NCBI GenBank assembly: GCA_942491415.1
Contig: CALOAD010000014.1
Span: 248,001-312,000, forward strand
Direction: 5' to 3'
Source: CALOAD01 sp942491415
Lineage (GTDB): Bacteria; Cyanobacteriota; Vampirovibrionia; Gastranaerophilales; CALOAD01
DNA: 64,000 bases
A model generated the notes under the pieces. The model had not been told where the DNA came from, searched no databases, and was given only the letters and a program-made list of their open reading frames with translations. Numbering within the stretch: position 1 is the stretch's first letter; each line of letters begins with the position of its first letter. The position numbers and the translations under genes were made by a program. This document shows, piece by piece, positions 1 to 8,367 of this stretch.

Positions 1-204
1 CCCACCCAACCAAACCAGTGAAGTAGTGTTATCTTCTATAAATCTTTCTCTTGCGTCGTGCAAACCTGCCTGTTTAGACTCTTTTGACCCTTGTTTATAT
101 GCCATCGTAACGACCCCTGCGTTACTAAGAGTATCTTTTACTATTATAGGTGTTAGCGATGCGTTATTTCCTAATGCTGAAAATACTGATGCTACATTTA
201 ACAT
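1..204 (-). CDS. Hypothetical protein, N-terminal 68 residues (cut by window edge)
   Basis: An uninterrupted minus-strand reading frame starts at an ATG (202-204) and runs off position 1. The visible protein starts MLNVASVFSALGNNASL and contains a charged helix-like stretch (KESKQAGLHDARERF) before WLGG at the edge. A purine-rich ribosome binding site (AAAGGAAAG) lies about 9 bases upstream of the ATG. I do not recognise a named family. There is no signal peptide of classic form, although the first 20 residues are mildly hydrophobic. The plus-strand frame over the same bases looks like a shadow. A 26-codon ORF with its own Shine-Dalgarno lies just upstream on the same strand. Function unknown. 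Confidence 0.6.
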   Translation of the reverse strand, partial: MLNVASVFSALGNNASLTPIIVKDTLSNAGVVTMAYKQGSKESKQAGLHDARERFIEDNTTSLVWLGG

Positions 205-235
205 TAACTAATTCTTTCCTTTAATCAACAAGGGA

Positions 236-316
236 TTATAAACCCCAAACTAAATTTTGTAACTTAACAAATGATCTTTTAACCCTTATTGATCGGTTAT
301 TTTTTATATTGTTCAT
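236..316 (-). CDS. Possible 26-residue leader peptide/small protein
   Basis: A short ORF begins at an ATG at 314-316 preceded by a strong Shine-Dalgarno (TTAGGAG, about 7 bases away) and ends with TAA at 236-238, 31 bases before the next minus-strand start. The predicted peptide is basic (starts MNNIKNNRSIRVKRSF, ends LVWGL). The Shine-Dalgarno is better than that of many longer genes here, which is the main support. It could be a regulatory leader for the truncated gene downstream, or chance. No family is recognised. Confidence 0.35.
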   Translation of the reverse strand: MNNIKNNRSIRVKRSFVKLQNLVWGL

Positions 317-744
317 TGTTTTGTCTCCTAACGTTTATTACTAGATAAAAAAGAAAAATCACTTTTCTACAATTCATACCAAAACAAGACTTGTAAAGCG
401 ATTTTTTTACTAAAAAACAGCCTCATTCTGTTATTTTCAGAAGGCTGCTCAAAAATGCAGGGTATTAAAATACCCGGTTATTTTTAAGCCTTCCTTAATT
501 GGTGAAAAATGGTCGTTTTTGATAATTTCTGATTAACACAGACTTTTCCTTTTTAAAGTAACACTCTAATTAAAGCATATTCTCAAAATTTTGCAAGTAA
601 CAAATGAGCTTAATTACCTTAGGTATAACAAGACCAAAGCCCCAAGAAGCCCTCTTAGCCTCTCTCAAAGGGCTTTAAGCATATTTTAACAAATTCTAAT
701 TATTAAGTTGAATTTTACAAATTAAATTTTAAAGCTTAATAATC
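317..744. other. Intergenic region with several hairpins
   Basis: This stretch holds no gene I can support. It contains three visible inverted repeats: an A/T-rich one around 356-410 (AAATC-CTTT against AAAG-GATTT); one at 418-446 (CAGCCT against AGGCTG); and a GGGTA/TACCC hairpin at 460-475. The 3' side holds the terminator candidate of the glutamate synthase operon. No tRNA or known riboswitch was recognised. Confidence 0.4.
647..675 (-). terminator. Candidate terminator of the glutamate synthase operon
   Basis: A 7-bp stem (AAGCCCT against AGGGCTT) with a 15-base loop lies about 70 bases past the stop of the last glt gene. On the minus strand it is followed only by a moderately T-rich stretch, so the call is weak. 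Confidence 0.3.
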
Positions 745-3081
745 CTAAGATTCTTCAAATTTTTCAAAATTATTTTCAAGTGTCCAAACCCCACAAGGAC
801 AAACACCTGCACAAATGCCACAGCCAATACACTTCTCAGGGTCGCTCACATATTCAAAAGAACCATCAGTATTTTCAATGCGAGTTATAGCCTGTTCAGG
901 ACAAGCATTTAAACAAAATTCACAATCCCTGCAAAAACCACAGCTCAAACAACGATCCCTTTCGTCAAGTGCATCCATAGCATCAACTTTAGGTTGTGTA
1001 AGCCCGGGATAATATTCTGTTTTCACTCTATCCCTAGGGATCATTGGCGACTTTTCAAAATTATCCAATTTGCCACCACTGAGATATTTATCAATATTTA
1101 AAGCAACTTTTCGTCCATCACCAAGGGCATTAGTAAACAATCCCAGTTTCACAATATCACCGGGAATAAATACTTTCTCATTTCCTTCGAGTTGTAAAAA
1201 TTCATTCACTTTAACCCGACCCTTATCATCCAAATAAGCTTGATCAACAAATGATACATCAGGTCTATCACCAACCGAAATAATAACGGTATCAGCTTCT
1301 AAAAAAGTTCCGTCTTTCAGCTTAACACCCTCATTGGTTACTTCTTCCGTAAAACAAGGCCACAATATATTTGCACCAAGTTTTTTAGCATGGTCTATTT
1401 CTTTTTCAAAAGCGGCAGGTTTTTGAATATCTATGGCAGTAACTTCTTTTGCCCCTGTTTGATAAGCACCTATCACCACATCCATGCCGGCATTTCCGGC
1501 ACCTATAACGACTACTTTTTCACCAATTTCAGGTTTATTTCCTTTATTAATTTCTTTAAGAAAATCAAGCCCTTTTACAAGTTTTTCATGACCTTTAAAA
1601 GGAATGACAACAGGAATGTGAGCGCCAACTGCTATCACAACGGCATCATAATCTTTTTCGATTTTTTCAAAAAGCTCTTTATCCACTTTAGTGGATGTTT
1701 TTACCCCTACTCCTATTTTTTCAAAACGGGAAAGTTCAAATTCTAAAATTTGTTGATCAAGTCTATTAGCGGGTATTACCTGTTTTAATTTACCACCGAT
1801 AAACTTATCTTGTTCAAAAATATCAACAGTATATCCCAGTTTTTTCAATTGCCAAGAAGCGCCAAGTCCTGCTACTCCAGAACCTATTACAGCAACTTTC
1901 TTTCCTTTTTCTTTCACTTTAAAGTTAACATCCACATCTTTTGACATTAAACTAAGTTGGGCAACTTTTACAGGAGCATCAACAAACTGCCTGTTGCAAT
2001 CATCCAAACACAAATTCGGACAAACCTGACCGCAAACAGATGCAGGGAAAGGGCTATAATCCAACAACATTTTTGTCGCTTCTTCGATTTTTTCATCACG
2101 CAAAAGCGCTATTCTTTTTTGAGTAGGAATTCCGATGGGACAGTTATACTCACAAGGAGCAGTATAAGCAGAATTTTTCCATTCAGGAATTCGCAACCTA
2201 CTATTTCCTCGAGCAACAAACTCACTCACATGCAAATCATCTTCGATCAAGTCACCAAAAATACCGTTTTTAACCCATTTTTGCTCTCTAAAATCTTTTA
2301 CCGAAATTAAAGACTGCCTTTTTCGCTCTTCTAATGTTTTTGCAACTATTTTTTTCCACTGAGTAAAGTTCGTAAGTTCTTTATATATCTCATTTTTATC
2401 AACTTTAGATAAAAATTCTTTCATTCCATTTAATAAAAAGTCTTTATCATAAGAATCTAAATCTACCAACCAAACATCTTTAGATAAATTTCCAACAGAA
2501 CCTCTTACATATACGGTTCCACCAACCATTCCGACACAAGACCGAGCCCCCAGTACAGAATCAAGATCATTACAATCATAACCACAAATTACTGCAACTC
2601 CACCACTCATAAACTCAAAGCTGAACGACCCTGCATTTTTTAATACCCAAAACTCGGGAGGCACAAATTTAGGATCATGCTTCATTAAAGCACCTGATCT
2701 TGTACCTACACGACCTTTTACAAATATTTTTCCTGTTGCGGCACAATGAGCAGTTGTATCTCCACCATCACCTTTTACAATTATTTCAGCCCCGGCATTC
2801 AACCAACCAACATCAGCCGGTGCCGATCCCTCAACTATAATTTGAGTACCAGCCATGCCCATAGAACCGACTCTTTGCCCCGGATTATGAACTTTGAATT
2901 TTAAAATTTCACCATCAACCCATAAAGGACCACCTATATTATGTTGACCTGAAGCATGGACTTCAAACTCAGTATGCCCCTGCTCGATTTTTTTATACAC
3001 TTCCTGCAAAAGATCCTGAGTAGAAATTCTTTTATTATCAATAATACTGTGTATTATAGCTTTATTTTTATCTTGAGACAT
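745..3081 (-). CDS. Glutamate synthase: GXGXG domain fused to NAD(P)H oxidoreductase and ferredoxin
   Basis: This 778-residue protein joins three parts of glutamate synthase. Residues about 40-240 form the GXGXG beta-helix domain (GGDGGDTT, GGVAVICGYD). Residues about 300-700 resemble the small-subunit FAD/NAD(P)-dependent oxidoreductase, with a cysteine cluster at 310, 314, 350, 354, 358 and 362, an FAD loop GSGVAG at 400-405 and an NAD(P) loop GAGNAG at 527-532. The C-terminus is a ferredoxin with cysteines at 711-727 and 751-761. Its likely role is to feed NAD(P)H electrons to the FMN subunit, which makes glutamate from glutamine and 2-oxoglutarate in the cytosol. It is last in a three-gene operon, 12 bases after the FMN subunit gene. 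E. coli-type GltB keeps GXGXG on the large subunit, so this is the split arrangement known from archaea and various anaerobes. Confidence 0.9.
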   Translation of the reverse strand: MSQDKNKAIIHSIIDNKRISTQDLLQEVYKKIEQGHTEFEVHASGQHNIGGPLWVDGEILKFKVHNPGQRVGSMGMAGTQIIVEGSAPADVGWLNAGAEIIVKGDGGDTTAHCAATGKIFVKGRVGTRSGALMKHDPKFVPPEFWVLKNAGSFSFEFMSGGVAVICGYDCNDLDSVLGARSCVGMVGGTVYVRGSVGNLSKDVWLVDLDSYDKDFLLNGMKEFLSKVDKNEIYKELTNFTQWKKIVAKTLEERKRQSLISVKDFREQKWVKNGIFGDLIEDDLHVSEFVARGNSRLRIPEWKNSAYTAPCEYNCPIGIPTQKRIALLRDEKIEEATKMLLDYSPFPASVCGQVCPNLCLDDCNRQFVDAPVKVAQLSLMSKDVDVNFKVKEKGKKVAVIGSGVAGLGASWQLKKLGYTVDIFEQDKFIGGKLKQVIPANRLDQQILEFELSRFEKIGVGVKTSTKVDKELFEKIEKDYDAVVIAVGAHIPVVIPFKGHEKLVKGLDFLKEINKGNKPEIGEKVVVIGAGNAGMDVVIGAYQTGAKEVTAIDIQKPAAFEKEIDHAKKLGANILWPCFTEEVTNEGVKLKDGTFLEADTVIISVGDRPDVSFVDQAYLDDKGRVKVNEFLQLEGNEKVFIPGDIVKLGLFTNALGDGRKVALNIDKYLSGGKLDNFEKSPMIPRDRVKTEYYPGLTQPKVDAMDALDERDRCLSCGFCRDCEFCLNACPEQAITRIENTDGSFEYVSDPEKCIGCGICAGVCPCGVWTLENNFEKFEES

Positions 3082-3093
3082 ATTATTTTCCTA

Positions 3094-4734
3094 TTAACAA
3101 ACATGTTGAATTTTTAATCTATCCGCAACGTTTTTATCCACTGCCACTAAAGAATCCGATCTACCCACAGGCAAAGAACTATTACCGATAGGAGCTAACA
3201 ATTTTTTAAATTCAAGGTCAACCGCTAAAAAGTAATTAACAATATTTTCAGCAACTTTATCAATATCAAGCCTTTCAACCAGTACTTGGTTTTGCGTGGC
3301 TATACCAACAGGGCATAAACCTGTATTACAGGCATTACACTTTCCAAAATCATTACCTACACAACCTGCCAGCTGCATAATAAGCTTGCCGGTAAATACT
3401 CCGTTAGCACCCAAAGAAATCATCTTAAATGCATCTGCGGCAAGATTGCCTGTCATTCCAAGCCCTCCGGCAGCCCATAGCGGTATCTGCCCTTGCTTCC
3501 CTTGATGAACAGCAGCCAAATAACAATCTCTTAATTTAGAAACAATAGGATGCCCCGTATGATCAAGAGATATCTCATGCGCTGCACCTGTTCCACCTGA
3601 TATACCATCAAGGAAAAATCCGCCTACTATATTATAAGGATCTCTAAGCAAATTATTATAAACAGAAACGCTCGTTACACTTGCCGAAACCTTTATAGCA
3701 ACAGGCACTCTGAATTTAAATGCCGAATTAAGAGAAAGGAACATTTTCTGAACACTTTCTTCTATCGAATAAAGCCCCTGATGATTAGGAGGGCTAAGTA
3801 AATCCGCTCTCGGAACTCCTCTGATTTCTTGAATATGCCTTGCTACTTTTTTAGCCTGCAATAATCCGCCATCACCGGGCTTTGCACCTTGTCCGATTTT
3901 TATAAGCACACCACCGGGATCTTCCACCATTTCCGGCATGGCATCAATGATTCTATTCCATCCAAAATGCCCTGAAGCAATTTGCAATATTATATATTTT
4001 AAATATCTTGATTTTAATAACCTTTGTGGAATCCCACCTTCACCCGTACACATCCTGATTGGAATATTACAATTCTCATTTAGATATGCCGTTGCAATAG
4101 CCACAGCCTCCCACATTCTCCAAGAAAGAGCCCCTATAGACATATCACCTATAATAATAGGGTATATCCATCTATTAGGAGGTGTTTGTTTTGACAATTC
4201 AAGATTTTCACCATTAATATTAAGTGGTAAATCTTGGGGTGGAAGTACTCTTCCAAAAGGAGCCAACATATCAAAAGTGTGTCTTTGTGCATCTAAAGAA
4301 GGATCAGTCATCTGAGAAATACGCCCTACTTTAATTTTATCAAGGGTTCTTCCTTCTGTATGGATGTTTGAACGTCCTCCACGTTTAGGAGAATCGCCTT
4401 TTTCTGATCTGTATTTAACCCCAAAACGATTATCAGGATTTCTCACAGGTTTTATAGCCCCGTTAGGACAGACTTTTTCGCATATACCACAACCGACACA
4501 ACGATTTGAAAGGCTTATAACTTGTTTAATTACAGGGATTGATTGAAAAGTAACCTTGGCTTTAGGAGTTAAATCCTCACTAACAACTTTTCTTCTTTTT
4601 TCAATGTCTGATTTTATAGCTCCAAATGAACACGAAGCAACACACTTACCGCAAAGTGTACACTTACTAGGATCATATTCAATTAACCAAGGTAAATCAT
4701 CCTTAGCTAATTGATTTATTGTTACTGCTGCCAT
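3094..4734 (-). CDS. Glutamate synthase FMN domain protein with N-terminal ferredoxins
   Basis: This 546-residue protein carries the FMN-binding synthase domain. Two 4Fe-4S motifs open it (cysteines 25, 28, 31, 35 and 79, 82, 85, 89). The TIM-barrel domain follows, with GEGGIPQR at 231-238, KIGQGAKPGDGG at 279-290, PPNHQGLYS and ISGGTGAA at 378-385. A cluster-binding stretch lies at 458-474 (cysteines 458, 466, 469, 474) followed by PVGIATQ, typical of glutamate synthase. The reaction is reductive transfer of ammonia, delivered from the amidotransferase subunit, to 2-oxoglutarate. The start overlaps the preceding gene by 13 bases, implying translational coupling and matched stoichiometry. Confidence 0.93.
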   Translation of the reverse strand: MAAVTINQLAKDDLPWLIEYDPSKCTLCGKCVASCSFGAIKSDIEKRRKVVSEDLTPKAKVTFQSIPVIKQVISLSNRCVGCGICEKVCPNGAIKPVRNPDNRFGVKYRSEKGDSPKRGGRSNIHTEGRTLDKIKVGRISQMTDPSLDAQRHTFDMLAPFGRVLPPQDLPLNINGENLELSKQTPPNRWIYPIIIGDMSIGALSWRMWEAVAIATAYLNENCNIPIRMCTGEGGIPQRLLKSRYLKYIILQIASGHFGWNRIIDAMPEMVEDPGGVLIKIGQGAKPGDGGLLQAKKVARHIQEIRGVPRADLLSPPNHQGLYSIEESVQKMFLSLNSAFKFRVPVAIKVSASVTSVSVYNNLLRDPYNIVGGFFLDGISGGTGAAHEISLDHTGHPIVSKLRDCYLAAVHQGKQGQIPLWAAGGLGMTGNLAADAFKMISLGANGVFTGKLIMQLAGCVGNDFGKCNACNTGLCPVGIATQNQVLVERLDIDKVAENIVNYFLAVDLEFKKLLAPIGNSSLPVGRSDSLVAVDKNVADRLKIQHVC

Positions 4735-5828
4735 CTTTCCACCTTCAAATCATTGTTAATAACAACCATTTCTCGCTCGTGAGGGTAAATATCATTTTCC
4801 CAATTGCGATCAGGTATAATTTCATTTATACCGGTCACTTCAGAAGTGATTATCTTTGTTTCTTCGTCCCCACCAACAACTACAGGTCTTAATTTTTTAG
4901 AATCACACGTAGTGAACATCGTTCCATCAGGCAAAACTGAAATAATCGAGTTTGGTCCGTTAATTTCCAAATGACCCAAAGCTGCTTTAATACGAAGCAA
5001 TATCTCCTTATCCTCTCTTTTTTCAATTTCGTCAAAAGGAAGAGGCGTTATTGTATGCTTATAATATTTTAATGGCCATTTAAGAACCTTATTAACATAA
5101 TGCAAAGAATATAAAAAACACTGAGAATCAGATTCAAAGCCTATATAACCTTTGTACAATTTTTTTTGAAATAATCTATTTTTTTCATAAAAAGTATTTT
5201 CTCCGTTCACAAGGGTCGTATACCCTTGAAGAAAAAACGGATGAGCTGCATATCGAACAATATCATAATTGGTATTTTGACGGCACTGCGCTGTTATTAT
5301 TTTAGCTGTAAATGTATTATTTTCCTTCCAAAGGTCAAAATAGGTTCCGATATCACGAGGATCACCAATTTCTTTTAACATTAAAACATCAGGCCAAAAA
5401 GAATAGACAAAACCATCTTCAGTTTTTTCTAAAGCTTTCCTCAGTTTCAAGCGAGTTTCAACCAACAACTCTTCTTTTTCAAGCTTTGTAGCGTGTTTGA
5501 ATGTTTTAGGATATTTAAACACTTCAAAAACATAATGGGGCATTGGCTCAATGTTTAAACCTTCTTGAGGAAAAACATCGGGAGTCCATTGCATAACTCT
5601 CACAAAACCTGCCGAGCTAAGTATATCTTCAGCTTTTTTCATTCCTTCATGCGTACAAGCCATTGAAAGTGTCGGCAAATCTTTATAATGCTCAAAAACA
5701 CCCCCAAGGTCTTGCATCACAAAAGCAAAGCCCGAATTATCATGCCCTTTTTGTTGAGAACGCATCATCATAAGTGCTTTTGAAGGATGTAGATATTTTT
5801 TAGATTTTATTGCGCCAATTCTGCACAT
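4722..5828 (-). CDS. Glutamate synthase amidotransferase subunit (class II glutaminase)
   Basis: This 368-residue protein begins MCRIGAIKSKK, so cysteine 2 becomes the N-terminal nucleophile after removal of methionine, as in class II (Ntn) glutamine amidotransferases. NGENTFY and the SDSQCF region fit the glutaminase fold of split glutamate synthases. It would release ammonia from glutamine for the FMN subunit encoded immediately downstream. It is the first gene of the operon, with a GGAGG ribosome binding site 7 bases before the ATG and a good sigma-70 promoter upstream. The family is well known; the assignment to GltS rather than another amidotransferase rests on the operon partners. Confidence 0.9.
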   Translation of the reverse strand: MCRIGAIKSKKYLHPSKALMMMRSQQKGHDNSGFAFVMQDLGGVFEHYKDLPTLSMACTHEGMKKAEDILSSAGFVRVMQWTPDVFPQEGLNIEPMPHYVFEVFKYPKTFKHATKLEKEELLVETRLKLRKALEKTEDGFVYSFWPDVLMLKEIGDPRDIGTYFDLWKENNTFTAKIITAQCRQNTNYDIVRYAAHPFFLQGYTTLVNGENTFYEKNRLFQKKLYKGYIGFESDSQCFLYSLHYVNKVLKWPLKYYKHTITPLPFDEIEKREDKEILLRIKAALGHLEINGPNSIISVLPDGTMFTTCDSKKLRPVVVGGDEETKIITSEVTGINEIIPDRNWENDIYPHEREMVVINNDLKVERWQQ

Positions 5829-5851
5829 ATTCTGCCTCCATCTATAATACT

Positions 5852-5880
5852 CTTATAATCTTATTTTCAAAAAATGTCAA
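5852..5880 (-). promoter_or_regulatory. Sigma-70 promoter of the glutamate synthase operon
   Basis: On the minus strand a perfect TTGACA (-35, 5875-5880) is separated by 17 bases from TATAAG (-10, 5852-5857). It lies 24 bases before the first glt start codon, with GGAGG in between. Confidence 0.6.
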
Positions 5881-6018
5881 CAAGGCAAAAGGTGTTGAGA
5901 GGTGGAATTTAGCATCAGAATTAGCTTTTAAGATTGTAAACAGTACACTTGTTCTACTGTCAAATTTCCCAATGATTAAGTTTACTTAAACAAATTTACA
6001 CTTAATTCTTCGAAAAAC

Positions 6019-6048
6019 TTGACTATGATATTATTAAGTTAATATAAT
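6019..6048 (+). promoter_or_regulatory. Sigma-70 promoter of rpmE
   Basis: TTGACT (6019-6024) and TATAAT (6043-6048) are spaced by 18 bases, 41 bases upstream of the rpmE ATG. It is arranged divergently from the glt promoter. Confidence 0.6.
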
Positions 6049-6089
6049 TATGCTAAAATAAAGATGAAACAACTAGAAGGAATACTAAA

Positions 6090-6293
6090 ATGAAAAAAGG
6101 AATACATCCTGAATTTAAAGAAACAACAATATCCTGCGTTTGCGGAAATAAAATCGAAACAGGATCAGTAAAAGACAATCTTAAAGTGGAAATCTGCAAT
6201 AATTGTCATCCTTTCTTTACCGGTCAACAAAAAATCATGGATACCGAAGGAAGAGTTGAAAGATTCAAAAAACGTTATCAAAACAAAAAGTAA
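6090..6293 (+). CDS. rpmE: 50S ribosomal protein L31
   Basis: At 67 residues this has the usual length of bacterial L31. It starts MKKGIHPEF and carries the zinc-binding type cysteines (C16, C18, C36, C39 in SCVCGNK and CNNCHPF), then the conserved HPFFTG segment. L31 bridges the two ribosomal subunits. An AGAAGGAA ribosome binding site precedes the ATG. The gene has its own promoter and is followed by a terminator-like hairpin before thyX, so it may be transcribed separately. The Cys-containing form is the zinc-replete paralogue. Confidence 0.95.
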   Translation: MKKGIHPEFKETTISCVCGNKIETGSVKDNLKVEICNNCHPFFTGQQKIMDTEGRVERFKKRYQNKK

Positions 6294-6356
6294 CTGTTTT
6301 TATGAGACCGTTTGGGTCCATAAAGCCAATTGCATTTTTGTAAATAGCTTTAAAAA

Positions 6357-6386
6357 CGGTCCGTCAGTAACAGCGGACTGTTTTTA
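6357..6386 (+). terminator. Rho-independent terminator after rpmE
   Basis: A 7-bp stem (CGGTCCG against CGGACTG, one G-T pair) with a 10-base loop is followed by TTTTT. It sits 64 bases after the rpmE stop and 23 bases before thyX, so it may act as an attenuator. Confidence 0.55.
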
Positions 6387-6408
6387 CTTAAAAAAGGAAA
6401 TTATTTAA

Positions 6409-7095
6409 ATGAATAAAGATTTTCCAATCGTCAATCTTATAAGCGCACCTGATAATGTTCTCAAGACCATTTATACATCTTGCAGAACTTGTTATAGCGC
6501 ACAATATCCTAATGATATTTTTGATGAAAATTTTGACGATGAAAAAATGCTTTCCTTAGTTAAAAAAGTCCTTTCATCAGGTCATCATAGCACCATTGAA
6601 CATTGTCAATTCAGCTTTGCAATAAGCGGGGTAAGCCGAGCTTGCACACATCAATTAGTAAGACATAGACATATGTCTTTTTCCCAAAAATCACAGCGCT
6701 ATGTAACTGAAAAAGGTGCATTTGAATATATTGTGCCACCAACCTTAAAAAATTCTGAGCTATTAAGCGAATATAACGAGTTCATGAATAAAACTTCAGA
6801 GTTTTACGAAAAAATGATAGATCAAGGCATTCCGGCTGAAGATGCTCGTTTTATTTTGCCAAATGCAGCTTCCAGTGCAATGGTTGCAAGTTTAAATCTA
6901 CGAGAACTTATTCATCTTGCAAATATAAGACTTTGCACTAACGCACAACAAGAAATAAGAATTTTGGTTAAAAAAATGTGCAATCTGGTTGTAAAACAAG
7001 AACCTTGGATGGCTGAATTTTTAGTTCCAAAGTGCGAATCTCTTGGTTACTGCGACGAAATAAGAAGCTGTGGACGAGTTCCTGCTAAAACATAA
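6409..7095 (+). CDS. thyX: FAD-dependent thymidylate synthase
   Basis: This 228-residue protein is full length for ThyX. The signature RHRx7S is present at 85-95 (RHRHMSFSQKS), preceded by EHCQFSF and followed by the conserved C-terminal LRELIHLANIRLC. It methylates dUMP to dTMP using methylenetetrahydrofolate as carbon donor and NADPH via FAD as reductant. Unlike ThyA it does not produce dihydrofolate. AAAAGGAAA precedes the ATG. It lies just ahead of prfA (31-base gap) and could share a transcript with it. Confidence 0.96.
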   Translation: MNKDFPIVNLISAPDNVLKTIYTSCRTCYSAQYPNDIFDENFDDEKMLSLVKKVLSSGHHSTIEHCQFSFAISGVSRACTHQLVRHRHMSFSQKSQRYVTEKGAFEYIVPPTLKNSELLSEYNEFMNKTSEFYEKMIDQGIPAEDARFILPNAASSAMVASLNLRELIHLANIRLCTNAQQEIRILVKKMCNLVVKQEPWMAEFLVPKCESLGYCDEIRSCGRVPAKT

Positions 7096-7126
7096 TAATA
7101 AAAGTATTGTAATTAAACAGAGGTAA

Positions 7127-8218
7127 ATGTCTATGAAAGACATGATTGATAAAATAAAAGATATAGAAAAAAACTACTTTGAACTGGGTGAAAAACTCAG
7201 TGATCCGGCTATTATTCAGGATTATAAAGAATTTACAAAGCTTTCTAAAAAAAGAAAATCAATGGAAGACACTGTAAATATATATAATGAATGGCAAAGT
7301 GCAGTAAAAAGCAAAGAAGATGCAGCACAAATGCTTAAAAGTGAAAAAGATGAAGAGATGAAACAGTTCATACAAGCAGAACTAGAAGAAGCCGAAGAAA
7401 AAATAATAACACTTGAAGAGCATATGAAAGTTTTATTATTACCTCGAGATCCTAACGACGATAAAGATATTATGCTTGAAATTCGAGGAGGAGCCGGTGG
7501 AAACGAAGCAAATATATTTGCAGCCGATCTTCTGAGGATGTATTTAAGATACGCCGAAAAACAAAACTGGAAAACAGAAGTTTTAGGTTATTCCGAAAAT
7601 GACGGTGGCGGCATAAGTGAAGCTATTATTTCTATAAAAGGTGATTCAATCTACAGTAAACTAAAATACGAATCCGGTGTTCATAGAGTTCAAAGAGTTC
7701 CTGTGACTGAATCTCAAGGAAGAATACATACCAGCACCGCAACAGTTGCTGTTATGCCAGAAATCGAAGACGTTGAAATTGAAATAAACCCAAGCGATCT
7801 TGAAGTTACAACTACAAGATCAGGTGGAGCTGGCGGACAAAACGTAAATAAAGTAGAAACTGCCGTAAGAATGATCCACAAACCTACAGGAGTTGCTGTA
7901 TTCTGCACAGAAGAAAGAAGCCAGCTTGCAAATAAAGAAAGAGCTTTGCAGATTATAAAAACAAAAGTTTATGACATCGAAATTCAAAAGCAAATGCAAG
8001 AGATCACTGATTTAAGAAGATCTCAAGTCGGAACAGGCGATAGAAGTGAAAGAATCAGAACTTATAATTTTCCTCAAGGTCGACTCACTGATCATCGAAT
8101 AGGTCATAACTTAAATGTAAAAACAGTTATAGATGGTGAATTGGATGAATTAATCAATCTTTTAGTTGAATACGACCAAAAGAAAAAACTCGAAAAATTA
8201 GCCGAATCTTCAAGTTAG
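7127..8218 (+). CDS. prfA: Peptide chain release factor 1
   Basis: This 363-residue protein has the GGQ motif at 236-238 (GGAGGQNVNKVE) that triggers peptidyl-tRNA hydrolysis. The class-specific PxT motif (PVT, 192-194) marks it as RF1, reading UAA and UAG. The N-terminal coiled-coil domain (1-110) is intact. Many bacteria have prmC next to prfA, but here a strong terminator follows and the next gene is hydG. An AGAGG ribosome binding site precedes the ATG; a second Met at residue 3 could also serve as the start. Confidence 0.96.
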   Translation: MSMKDMIDKIKDIEKNYFELGEKLSDPAIIQDYKEFTKLSKKRKSMEDTVNIYNEWQSAVKSKEDAAQMLKSEKDEEMKQFIQAELEEAEEKIITLEEHMKVLLLPRDPNDDKDIMLEIRGGAGGNEANIFAADLLRMYLRYAEKQNWKTEVLGYSENDGGGISEAIISIKGDSIYSKLKYESGVHRVQRVPVTESQGRIHTSTATVAVMPEIEDVEIEINPSDLEVTTTRSGGAGGQNVNKVETAVRMIHKPTGVAVFCTEERSQLANKERALQIIKTKVYDIEIQKQMQEITDLRRSQVGTGDRSERIRTYNFPQGRLTDHRIGHNLNVKTVIDGELDELINLLVEYDQKKKLEKLAESSS

Positions 8219-8224
8219 AAAAAG

Positions 8225-8255
8225 AACCCTGTCATAATGACAGGGTTTTTATTTT
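8225..8255 (+). terminator. Rho-independent terminator after prfA
   Basis: A perfect 10-bp stem (AACCCTGTCA/TGACAGGGTT) with a 3-base loop is followed by TTTATTTT, 6 bases after the stop codon. Confidence 0.88.
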
Positions 8256-8367
8256 AAAGATAAAAAATTATAAAAATATAAAGAAATCATCAATCAAATA
8301 ATTTTCAAGTAAAATATTATTATCAGAAAATACAAAAGGCATAAATCTTTCTAGAAAGGCAAGAAAA

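Noticed and set aside
26..211. A 61-codon plus-strand ORF at the left edge
   Set aside because: It overlaps a better minus-strand frame with a ribosome binding site that continues off the window; the plus frame has neither a ribosome binding site nor a sensible composition.
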